Shown here: piece by piece, positions 10,966 to 21,150 of the stretch
Layout: each line of letters opens with the position of its first letter
How positions within the stretch are numbered: position 1 is the first letter of the stretch
NCBI GenBank assembly: GCA_011317545.1
Contig: WUJK01000005.1
Span: forward strand, 3,100,001-3,164,000
Length of the DNA stretch: 64,000 bases
Origin: Coniella vitis
Taxonomy: Eukaryota > Ascomycota > Sordariomycetes > Diaporthales > Schizoparmaceae
Reading direction: 5' to 3'
The notes under the pieces: generated by a model
What the model saw: only the letters and a program-made list of their open reading frames with translations
Databases searched by the model: none
Told to the model about the DNA's origin: nothing
Made by a program: the position numbers and the translations under genes

Positions 10966-11565
10966 ATGAGCTGTAGCACCAGCAAAATCCGCGTCATCAA
11001 GGATGGCGATATATACGATTTGTCAGTTTATCCTGTGGAGACTGAGATCGCCGGCTGGGCTGCTGCTCAGCCTATATGTATAAAGCTCGGGGCCAACGGC
11101 TATCAGGTAGCTCAATTCAAGCAGAAGTATCCAGAATTACCTGGCCAGTTGATCCTGGAAAACATTCAATCTCAGCTTGACATTTCAGTGGTTACTCCCG
11201 GCGTAGGGAAGATCGCACATGACCTCTTCGAGGCGCCGCCTATTTACGGTGCTAAGTTCTATTTCCTACAGCGTGTCTTCCACAACGTAGCACCAGAGAA
11301 GGCGCGCGGCCTGCTTTTATTGCTCAAGGAAGTCATAACACCAGAGTCGAGATTGCTCATCGACGAAGCGGTGCCACCGCAAACGAATGTTGACTACCTC
11401 GCAAGCGGAATCGACTTGACCATGCTGGAGGCTGTTGCTGCTATTGAGCGTATCGAATCACAGTGGCGCAACACGCTGGAAAGTGGTGGGTTGGAACTCG
11501 TGCAGACTCATATGTACAACAGGTGCATTTACGAGTCAATAGCGGAGGTACGATTGGGACGATGA
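10966..11565 (+). pseudogene. O-methyltransferase, C-terminal catalytic part only
   Basis: The frame begins at ATG 10966 (the longer frame from 10957 starts with TTG). After about 25 unrelated-looking residues it aligns with fungal secondary-metabolite O-methyltransferases: YPVETEIAGW, KLGANGYQVAQFK at the SAM-binding glycine motif, YPELPGQLILENIQ, KFYFLQRVFHNVAPEKA with the catalytic-type His, SRLLIDEAVPP, IDLTMLEAVAA, and ESQWRNTLESGGLELV at the end. Full-length members are about 400 aa with an N-terminal dimerisation domain; only about 200 aa remain, and the preceding 300 bp read as something else on the opposite strand. The usual VGGG core of the SAM motif is changed. These enzymes methylate hydroxyls of aromatic metabolites. 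It is most likely a 5'-truncated relic; an unseen splice to upstream exons cannot be excluded. Confidence 0.7.
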
Positions 11566-12063
11566 CCGGAATTTGTAGCGGGATCGTACATAAGGTTCTG
11601 CTCGCAAATGGGCTATCGGTTATGTCTTCGCCTATTAATCTGAACATCGTCAAAACATATAGCGGGTCTTCCCGGGCACCAAGTGCTGTTCTACCGGGTT
11701 TTGGAATGATAGAATCATGTGCTAGCATTATATATAATCAGCATTGTCTTTTCTACGATGTGGTTCAGGGTGCTGCATTCTGTTCCCTCGGATACTGTGT
11801 TAATGGGTTCTAAAAGCGCATCATTTTGTTATTGACCTCGCCTGGAGAGCCGATGAAGTTATCTAGGAGACGGTTGGTTCGTACGTCAGCATTGAGGCAT
11901 AAGCTATGGATGATTCTCCGCTTATTACTGTACCTTGAAGTCTGTTAACCTAGTAGAACGGCCTTGGTGAATGTCTGGCTAGCTCGTATCTTAAGAAACC
12001 TGGAGTTTATGAGATAATGGCTTCGACCCTAATCCTGAGAAGCCTCATGATAGAAACCCATGA
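11566..12063. other. Intergenic up to the island edge
   Basis: Open frames overlapping the methyltransferase tail continue to about 11813 without motifs. Close to the island, 11985-12060 reads KKPGVYEIMASTLILRSLMI in one frame, which looks coding but is too short to place. Base composition changes sharply at 12064, where the first LTR begins. Confidence 0.4.
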
Positions 12064-12381
12064 TGTTATGACCCACGGTCATGCAGGTCACAGGAACAGG
12101 CCAGCGCAACCATATGCCAGTAAATCGGAACCTCAACGGACCGATGGGGATCTCTTATATAACTAAGTCACATAGGATGATATAGTTAGGGTTAGGGTTA
12201 TACGAACTAATTAGGAATAGATTATTAAGATTATTAGATAATCTAGCAGAGCCGGATTATTAAGATCGCGAGATAATCCAGATAATCTAGGGTTAAATAG
12301 GGTATTTAATATAGAATAACGGAAGGATATAAGGACGATAGATTTCCTAGCTATTAGATAGTTTTCCTTATAGTCTTTAGT
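12064..12381 (+). mobile_element. LTR, family 1, truncated at its 3' end by the next LTR
   Basis: It begins TGTTATGACCCACGG, keeps many CA/TG dinucleotides (for example CAGGTCACAGGAACAGG), has TATATAA in GATCTCTTATATAAC and the TTAGGGTTAGGG-like tract at about 12187, and stops after TAGTCTTTAGT where a reverse LTR starts. It marks the left border of the island. Confidence 0.85.
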
Positions 12382-12863
12382 TATAATAATCCTTGCCTGA
12401 ATCCCTGATTCTGGAAGTACCTATAAGTTGTATATTAGCAGGCGGGGAAGTATTACCTTTAAGTCTTCGTATATTATCGAGTAATATTAAGTATTATAAG
12501 TAATTAAAAGGGATTACCCTATTATATAAAATAATACTTAGATTTATAACTAAAGACTATAAGGAAACTATCTAATATTAAGCTATAAACTCCTATCCTT
12601 ATATCCTTCTATTATTAACTATTACTCCTTAAATAATACCTTAGACCGATAATATCGCTCGTCGATTATTACGGTTTAAGTTAATAGAGTTATAATATAA
12701 TCCTTACGGTCTACCCTTATCCTATATAACCCTAACCCTAGTTATATTATCTAATATAACTTTATTATATAAGAGATCCCTATCGGTCCGTTAAGGTTCC
12801 GATTTACTAATATATAATTACGCTAGCCTATTCCTATAACCTATATAACTATAGGTTATAATA
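12382..12863 (-). mobile_element. LTR, family 1 (3' LTR of copy X)
   Basis: A 482-bp LTR from TATAATAATCC to GGTTATAATA, with TG/CA ends turned to TA by RIP. It is followed directly by the polypurine tract complement TTATCTCCCTTC, so it is the 3' LTR of a minus-strand element. Its central block (about 12615-12715) is unlike that of the 456-bp and 485-bp LTR classes. Confidence 0.85.
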
Positions 12864-13728
12864 TTATCTCCCTTCTATCGGTCTTTATCCCTAAAGATTA
12901 TAATTATTTCCGTAAATAATCCTACCTAATATTCTTACTTCGGATTATACTTTCCTAATTCGTTATATCGTTAAGAATTAATAAAGTTCGTTATAAAAAG
13001 ACCGAATAAACTTCTTCTCTTTAGTTATCCGTACTAGATCGTTATTCTAAGATATTCTCCTATTCTTCTTACTAATCCCGTTAAGTTCCTTACTTAGCCT
13101 CCGAAAAGGATTCTTCTCGTTACTCGGAATATATTCGCTATAAGCGGGGAAACTATAATATATAGGGCTTAACTCCTATATAAATATAAAAAATTACCCG
13201 TTAGTATTTATTAGCTAAAGCGGCCCTTAATATTACTAAGGAGGAGCTTAAATAGGCTATTATAAAAGTATACCGGTTATATAAGGAGCGTTATATATAG
13301 GCTAATAAGATAATATATACTATTTATCGTAGTTTAAATACGATTAAGGAGTTAGATTATATTAAAGCGGAGGAGTTAAAGAAGGAGCGTTTAGCCGCCG
13401 AGGCTATAAGGTATCCTATAGAGTTAGCCGTTCCCGAAGGCCTATTACCTAAGGGTTTTATAACTATTATATTAAAGGATTTTAATTAATTTAGGTTTTC
13501 TCTATTATCTTTATCTAATTTTCTTATTAATAATTTATAGGGTATTAGGGCTTTTAGTTTATAACTTTAATTTCTTTAGAGTTATTATTAATAGTCCTTA
13601 ATAAAGGGTCTAATTATTCCTATAAATAGCTATTATAGTTAAAGATATAAGTAATCTTATAGCTTAATAGTTAGAGTTCCTAATTTCTTATTAAGAGGTC
13701 CGGGGTTTGATTCCTTATAATACCTTTT
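12864..13728 (-). mobile_element. Copy X: 3' part of a family 1 element
   Basis: It holds the polypurine tract, an ORF antisense to the element (plus strand, about 13205-13490, reading LAKAALNITKEELKQAI with RIP stops, then TIKELDYIKAEELKKERLAAEA) and the tRNA-like sequence at 13652-13724. It is cut off by the next LTR before the chromodomain is reached. The antisense ORF is a coiled-coil type different from that of copies A, B, D and G. Confidence 0.7.
13652..13724 (+). ncRNA. tRNA-like sequence in copy X (RIP-mutated)
   Basis: TAGCTTAATAGTTAGAG matches a tRNA A-box, and GGGGTTTGATTCC matches a B-box with one change. Equivalent sequences occur in copies A, B, C, D and G. The acceptor pairing is poor, so this is not called a functional tRNA. 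Confidence 0.45.
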
Positions 13729-14204
13729 TATAATAATCCTTGCTTAAATCCCGGATTCTAGAAGTACCTATAAGTTATATATTAGCAGGTAGGGAAGTAT
13801 TACCTTTAAGTCTTCGTATATTATCGAGCAATATTAAGTATTATAAGTAATTAAAAGGGATTACCCTATTATATAAAATAATACTTAGATTTATAACTAA
13901 AGATTATTAGGAAAACTATCTAATAGCTAGGAAATCTATCGTCCTTATATCCTTCCGTTATTCTATATTAAATTCCTTCTTTAACCCTAGATTATCTGGA
14001 TTATCTCGTAATCCTAATAATCCGGCTCTACTAGATTATCTAATAATCTTAATAATCTATTCCTAATTAGTTCGTATAACCCTAACCTTAACTATATTAT
14101 CCTATATAACCTAGTTATATAAGAGATCCCTATCGGTTTATTAAGGTTCCGATTTACTAGTATATAGTTACGCTAGCTTATTCCTATAACCTATATAACC
14201 GTAG
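13729..14204 (-). mobile_element. LTR, family 1, lacking its last bases
   Basis: It starts TATAATAATCC and ends at CCGTAG, where the next LTR begins; the usual final GTTATAATA is missing. Structure otherwise as in the 485-bp class (central ATTATCTGGATTATC region). Confidence 0.8.
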
Positions 14205-14675
14205 TATAATAATCCTTACCTAAATCCCGGATTCTAGAAATACCTATAAGTTATATATTAGTAGGTAGGGAAGTATTACCTTTAAGCCTTCGTATATTAT
14301 CGAGTAATATTAAGTATTATAAGTAATTAAAAGGGATTACCCTATTATATAAAATAATACTTAGATTTATAACTAAAGATTATAAGGAAAACTATCTAAT
14401 AGCTAGGAAATCTATCGTCCTTATATCCTTCCGTTATTCTATATTAAATTCCTTATTTAACCCTAGATTATCTAGATTATCTTATAATTTTAATAATGCG
14501 GCTTTACTAAATTATCTAATAATCTTAATAATCTATTCTTAATTAATTTATATAATCCTAACCCTAATTATATTATCCGTATTCCTTATATAAGAGATCC
14601 CTATCGATCCGTTAAAGTTCCGATTTACTAGTATATAGTTACGCTAGCCTATTCCTATAACTTATATAGCCGTAG
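14205..14675 (-). mobile_element. LTR, family 1, truncated at the same point as its neighbour
   Basis: It starts TATAATAATCC and also ends at CCGTAG, immediately before the plus-strand 5' LTR of copy A. The two tandem reverse LTRs therefore have the same right-hand truncation, which suggests a tandem duplication or repeated insertion at one site. Confidence 0.8.
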
Positions 14676-15131
14676 TATTATAACCCACGGTTATATAGGT
14701 TATAGGAACAGGCCAGCGCAACCATATGCCAGCAAATCGGAACCTTAACGGACCGATAGGGATCTCTTATATAAGGAATACGGACGATATAATCAGGGTT
14801 AGGGTAAAGCCTATAAGAGATCACTATTACCCATCGGATAGTTAATAGGCAACTACGGGCATTAATAGGCTTAGATAAGCTATATATTAATAAATAGAAT
14901 AACGGAAGGATATAAGGACGATGGATTTCCTAGCTATTAGATAGTTTTCCTTATAGTCTTTAGTTATAAATCTAAGTATTATTTTATATAATAGGGTAAT
15001 CCCTCTTAATTACTTATAATACTTAATATTACTCGATAATATATAAAGACTTAAAGGTAATACTTCCCCGCCTACTAATATATAACTTATAAGTACTTCT
15101 AGAATCCGGGATTTAGGTAAGGATTATTATA
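14676..15131 (+). mobile_element. 5' LTR of copy A (456-bp class)
   Basis: Begins TATTATAACCCACGG and ends GGATTATTATA. It has a TATATAA box at 14768-14774 and a TTAGGG-like run near 14800. It is the same length as the 3' LTR at 29162-29617. The central block around 14810-14890 (TTAATAGGC repeated three times) defines this LTR class. Confidence 0.85.
14768..14774 (+). promoter_or_regulatory. TATA box in the LTR of copy A
   Basis: TATATAA inside GATCTCTTATATAAG, present at the same place in nearly every family 1 LTR and hardly changed by RIP. In LTR elements the pol II start lies about 30 bp downstream, which would put the variable LTR block in the transcribed leader. Assignment is by position and motif only. 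Confidence 0.5.
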
Positions 15132-15189
15132 TTTTTATAACTCTTATTTAGGATAGTCTATATATACCTTTTAGGTAATATTAAGTATA

Positions 15190-17400
15190 ATAATAGCTCC
15201 TTAAACTCCTACCCTATCTACTTTAGGCGAAGGACGTTACTAGGTTATAACTTAGGAAGATATAATATGCTAACTAATCGAACTTACCTAATAACTCGCT
15301 ATACTCCGGCAGAACTAGGAATAGTAGAATCGTACTATCTATAGGCAGGCCTAATAGCTCGAATAATACTAAGCTACGGCTATTATAACCCTAGCGCCTA
15401 TTATCTAAAATACCGGTAACGGTTATAAGATAGATAAACTTACTATATACGATAATAACTAGAAGACGCTTTAAGGGTTCCTTACCTATTATAAGGCGTA
15501 CTTCCTATATAACGTAGTATAATTTATTACCGAACCCGATAAAATTATCCTAGCCGGTATATAACTCGAAAAGGATATATTTATCTAGTATAAACCCTTA
15601 CTTTATAACTATATTAAATACCTAGGCAACCTCGATTAACGTAAGACGATTATTAAGAATATATTCGATTTATTCGTAGGATTTAAATATATCCTTAAGG
15701 AAATATTTAGCGATCCTAACGAAGAACGGATTATAGCGTAATAATTTATAGAACTTAAATAGAATAAGTCTGCTTTAGCCTATATAGTCTGCTTTAAATA
15801 ACTCTTAATACGCCTCCTATAGGAAGATAAGAACCTTATAGAATACTATTATAGAGGACTTAAGGATAAGGTTAAGGACGAAATCTTTAAGTAGGATTAG
15901 CCTAAAGACTTTACGATATTTAGTAATAACGCTATCCGTATTAATAACCGTCTTTACGAAAGATATATAGAGAAAAGTAAGAAAGGAGGAAGCTATACTA
16001 TATAGAGGAATTACGCTAATATAGGATAACGAATTTAATAGATAACTAACCGCAGCTTCTAGTAATAAGGTACGGCAGTTAGCGGTATTATATATATAGG
16101 ACCTATAGAGCTCGATATAGCTTAGCGTAAACCTATAAGTAAGGAATGCTTTAACTATAGTAAGATAGGCTACTTTGTACGAGAATGCCGATAACCTAAG
16201 AAACCTAGAGAATTTAAGAAAGTCCCCGAAGGACGATAAGCTAATATTATAATACGTAAGACTAAGGACTCTACTCCTAGCTAAAACTAGCTTTTAGAGT
16301 AAGCGTCGGACGACTCCGATTATAGACTCCTTAACTAGACCTTCTATTATAAGGATAATTATATAATATACCTCTCGGTAAAGTAAGGCTTAGGATAGTT
16401 CCCTTAGAAACCTTATAAGGAACGATAAATTATAATTACCTAGAGAATACCCCTCTCTACGGATAACGGTTTATTCGAAAGACTAATAACCGAGTAGTAA
16501 GCCTAGCTTATTAGGGAATACCCCTACTAGCGCGATATAAAAGGGTATAAACTACCTAACGAAACGGATATCTCGTAGAGTAATATTACGGAAATTACGG
16601 AATAATAGGAAACGTTTAGTATTAGTTAGAGTATTAGCACCTAAACTATTAACGAAGAAACAAGCTTAGAACCAGAAAGCTCTATAAACAAAGATACCGA
16701 TAAAGGAGATATATACTACCTTATCTATAGTATTATACTTAAAGAATTATTTAGGATAATAACCTATTAAAACGAAACCCCCCTTATATAGGAAGACGCG
16801 TAAAATAATTACCTCTACGAAAAATACTACTAGATTATATAGTTTGCCTATATTATATATAATTATAGATAATACTTTAAATATAAGGTAATTAACGAAT
16901 AGTTCCCTACGCGCGAAATAGGGTATAGCATTATCGCCTACGACGACGATAATAGCGACTATTATAAAGTACTTAGAATAAGGGGAAACTACATTAGTAT
17001 TAGCCTTATATATAATACCCCCTACGAATATACTATATAATAAGTAAAATAGTACTAATATACGATACCCTAGTGCGCACCTTATACGTAAGAAAAAGCG
17101 CTTAATTAGTATAGAATATACGAATAGAAATAAAGGGAAAAGCTCGCGAAACCCGTATATATAGAACCTACGTACTATAGCTTCTATAAGCGCGCCGATT
17201 ATATAGAATACCTAGCGGATAAAGCGTATACCTACTATAACCTTAAGGATAGTTAGCCCGGAGTATAGACTCTATATACCGAAGAAGAAAATTAAGTACG
17301 CTTATAACGATAGGCTATAATATATATATAATATAGAATATAATAAGCTAAGAACCTAGTATAAATAATAGCCCTTAAAGTATAGTAAGAATAGTAGAAC
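15190..17400 (+). pseudogene. gag of copy A, RIP-inactivated
   Basis: One frame can be followed with scattered TAG/TAA in place of Gln/Trp. Landmarks are a capsid-like stretch (IVRFKQLLIRLPQEDKN-like with RIP stops, about 15780-15850), a helix region ending RLYERYIEKSKKGG, and a CCHC zinc knuckle near 16143-16187 in which the second Cys has become Tyr. Gag packages the element RNA; the knuckle binds RNA. An Asp/Glu- and Tyr-rich linker follows before the protease. Confidence 0.6.
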
Positions 17401-17479
17401 CTAAAAGGTAAGGATCGCCTATAAGGGATAATAAGCGATTAGGACTTACGGTAAAGTCCCTCTATACGATAGATAGCTC

Positions 17480-19376
17480 GACGTACGAATATTTGAAAAT
17501 CGTAGTACGAATTAACGATAAATACTATATAATACTCCTAGATAGCGGAGTATAAGGAAACTTTATATCCCTAAGCGTTATTAATAGAGAACGGATACTT
17601 TAGAAGAAGAAGATAGAACCCTATAAACTTAGCACCGTAGAAGGTATAAAAGTCGCTTATAGCTAAGGTATTATCGATATAGAATCTAATTAATTACTAA
17701 TTACGATCTACGGACGTACGATACTAATAAACTTCGATATTACGGATACCGTATAATATAAGCTAATCTTAGGTATATTATAGTTAAGAAAAGAAAATCC
17801 TCGAATCGATTAAACTAATAGCTATATTTTATAGGATAAAGCGGATACCTAAGAAGCGGTTATAATTAAAGGCGTAGGATCGGATTTAGTTACTAAGTAA
17901 TACTTAGATAATAGAGGCTTAAACGAATTTATATATACCTCTAAATCGAAAAGAGCTAAGATAATAGCTACCCTAGGATACGATAAACCTCGATAGCTTA
18001 TAGAAAAGGATCTAGCGATAGTTAATACCTAATAAAAGAAGGGATACGGCAGATTAGGATATAATATAATAGGATTCTATAGATAATAGGATATATTATC
18101 GCGATAAGTTTAAGAAGGAATTAAGTATATATAATAATATCTCCTTATAATAGTAACTATATAAGACGAAGATACGTTTAGAGACCTCTCCGGTATACTA
18201 GAAGAGTATCGGAAGTTTATAAAATTATTTTAAGGAAAATTCGATAATAGCCTACTAAAGTACGGCCTATACGATTATAAGATCCTATTTAAAGAAGGAG
18301 AATAACTAAAGTTCTTTCCTATCTACGGATTAGATAAGGATAAACTTAAAGCATTTAGAGAATATATCGACGAAAATCTTAAGAAAGGCTATATTAAACT
18401 ATCCTATTTACTAATAGGATACCTAATCCTATTTATACTAAAGAAAAACGGTAAACTACGATTATACGTTAACTATCGGCAACTTAACGATATTATAATT
18501 AAGAATCGGTACCCCTTACCTCTCTTTAAAGAACTTAGAGATAAACTTAAAGGAGCCTAATAGTTTATAGCCCTCGACCTTAAAGAAGGATATACGTATA
18601 TTCGTATTAAACCCGGAGAAGAATAGAAAATAGCATTTAGAATACGCTACGGATATTTCGAATACCTTATTATACTATTCGGACTTACTAATACCCCCGT
18701 ATTATTCTAGGAAATAATAAACTTTATCTTACGCGAATACCTCGACTATTTTATAATCGCTTACCTAAACGATATCCTTATTTACTTAAAGATATTCGAA
18801 GAATACTAAAAATATATTACGATAATCCTATAAATCCTCTAAGATAATAAGATTTTAGTAGAACCTACTAAATATAATTAGAATATTTAAGAAGTTAACT
18901 ACCTCGGATATACTATTATACTAGGGTATATACGAATATAGAAAGATAAAGTATAGGTAGTTAGGGATTAGCTTATACCTTAGAACGTTAAGGATATTAG
19001 AGCCTTCTTAAGCTATACTAACTTCTACCGATAATTTATTAAGAACTATAGTAGTATTATAATACTACTTACGGAACTTACGAAAAAGGATATTACCTTT
19101 AATTAGAACGAATAGGTATAGAAAGCCTTTAGTATAATTAAGGATATAGTTATATTAGAACTAATCCTAGTCGAAGCAGACTAAGATAAAGTTTTCGAGA
19201 TTAAGATAAACGTATTAGATTATATACTCGGTAGATAATTCGGATAACGGGACGATAAAGGACGACTACGGATAGTTAGTAACTTTAGTAAGAAGCTAAA
19301 CGGATTAGAACTTAACTATAGAACGCCCGATTAAGAACTTATAGCGATAATAGAAGCCTTTAGGGAATAGCGATAC
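17480..19376 (+). pseudogene. pol of copy A, first part: protease, RT, start of RNase H
   Basis: Protease active-site region LLDSGVQGNFISLSV at about 17537-17582. RT about 18330-18800 with KNGKLRLYVNYRQLND, YPLPLFKELRDKL, FIALDLKEGYTYIRI, FGLTNTPVLF and YLNDILIYL; the catalytic YxDD has become YLND, a G-to-A change. RNase H starts at about 19190 and breaks at the family 2 insertion (19377), resuming at 26640. Many in-frame stops. Confidence 0.7.
19373..19376 (+). repeat. Left target-site duplication of the family 2 insertion
   Basis: ATAC directly before the family 2 5' LTR; the matching ATAC is at 26640-26643. Copy H, which lacks the insertion, reads GCGATATTACCTTATCGGCG across the site, confirming the empty target. 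Confidence 0.7.
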
Positions 19377-19716
19377 TTATCACAGGCCCACGGGTAAATA
19401 CACGGCTTCGGCACACTAGGGCACGAAGCCTTAGTCAGCATATTCCCTTCTCGTCTGGAGACTGGCATTACATAAGCGCCAAACAAGAGCATCTCCCGAG
19501 CAGCTCACGAGCCGCACAAAAGACTATCGATAAGAGGACCCGCATCGACGGTGGACCTATAGAAAACTCTGTCTACGGGTGGATCCTAAACGTAAGAGCT
19601 ACTTAAGAGCAGCTCTTGCGCCGCTATATAGATACTATTCTTACTTCTCTCCTTAAGTTAGTTAATAATAGAAATTGGGATCGAAACTACGAACGCTCTC
19701 TCGATGCCCGTTTATA
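19377..19716 (+). mobile_element. 5' LTR of family 2
   Basis: About 340 bp from TTATCACAGGCCCACGGG to CTCGATGCCCGTTTATA. Differences from the 3' LTR are few (I noted roughly 16) and all are transitions. CA and TG dinucleotides are well kept compared with the interior. Confidence 0.85.
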
Positions 19717-19893
19717 TTTAACTAACTTCCATTTCTACCTACCCTACGTATCTAACGGTGTTTATATACTTATTAAGCGCGTAGCCTTAGGATATCGTAC
19801 CCCTACGACGAGCAATTCGGGCAACTCCCTACCTAAGCGAATAACGATAATAATAGTATAATAATAACTATATAATAGATAGTTACTTAAATA

Positions 19894-21150
19894 ATGGAAG
19901 AGCAGCGGTATATTATTAAAGGAGCAGTATAATAGTAGCGCGAAGATAGCGTACGAAACCTAGAAGCGCTTACAGCACAACTTACGCAAATCGAATAATC
20001 CCGCAGCCTACTACTATAGGAGCTACTAGTAAGCATTAGTAATATAGCGGCCGAGCACCCTAACCCGGCACCTAACGAACTAGAAGATACCTATACCCCT
20101 ACCTCCTAAGATATAGAAGACGCCGACGTCGACGTAGATAAGGCCCTAGAGAGTATAGTCGTACCTAAACGTAAGCCCCTTTCTTAGCCAGCGAACTTTA
20201 AGGGCATATATACTCAATTCCCAGCTTAGGAGCGTACTATAAGGTATAAACTCGTCCGAGATACCTGCTTTATCGGGAATTACGTAAATAAGTTCTAAGA
20301 AATCTATAAGCACCTAGAGGGAGACGCAAAGGTTATAGCGAGGAGCTACTATATCGTAGGAGGAGAGTACGGCCTCTAGAAACCCTCCTTATTCCTATAA
20401 TAGCTCCGCTACCGATACTATAATAAGAACTACGCTATCGCTGCTTCTTAGAGGCTTAGGAGCTTTACTTAGAAGAAAGGCTAATCCTTCCCTAACTTCT
20501 TCTCCTAGTAGGAGAAGTTACTAGTAGACTCCGGCGGTATAGAGTAGCCGGACTTAGCTAAGTTAATATACCTAGAGGGCGCTATTAATAGCGTATTACG
20601 TATATAGCTTATTAGTATAGAAATACCGTCGACGTATAACGATTAGGTAAAGAAAGCGTTCCGTATCTCGGCTAAGCTGGAAAGCTATGTTACTATCCGA
20701 GACGGTAGCTATGCTTCGCCCTCGAGCTATTTATCTGGAGCTACGGTATAGCGCTTTAGGACGACCTAGCGAGCGGGAGGAAATGGATAGAAACTGCAAA
20801 ACCCTTGTATAGATCCCGATAGGGATACGGCTATAACTAGTATTAACGCTCTATAGGCTAATAAGTAGCGCGTGAGGTAGGTTAACTAGGCGGAGATTAG
20901 GCGTAGGAAAGAGTAGGGACTCTATTATAGGTACGGACGTTCGAACTATGGAATCGCTTGTTGCCCCTTCCTGCTTACGCGCCCGCCTACTAGCTTAGGA
21001 GCTATGCGGGAGACGGATATTAATATCGCCGATACTAACCTTATCGACCTTAATAATACTATCGAGGAATAGGAGGAAAACTAGCTACTCCTATATAGAG
21101 TTGTATATAGGAGCTTGTAGGTCTCGACTTTAGCCTATAAGAAGTAAAGC
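19894..21150 (+). pseudogene. gag of family 2, RIP-inactivated
   Basis: From ATG 19894 a single frame runs with TAA/TAG where Gln is expected: EEQRYIIKGAV, then NLEALTAQLTQIE (coiled coil), a linker rich in Asp/Glu/Pro, FKGIYTQFPA and RDTCFIGNY in the capsid part, and near 20925-20970 a Cys-knuckle relic (YRYGRSNYGIACCPF, with Cys lost to Tyr). The end is approximate. Confidence 0.6.

Noticed and set aside
19616..19861. 81-codon frame across the family 2 5' LTR
   Set aside because: It straddles the LTR end and leader; the gag start is at 19894 in another frame.
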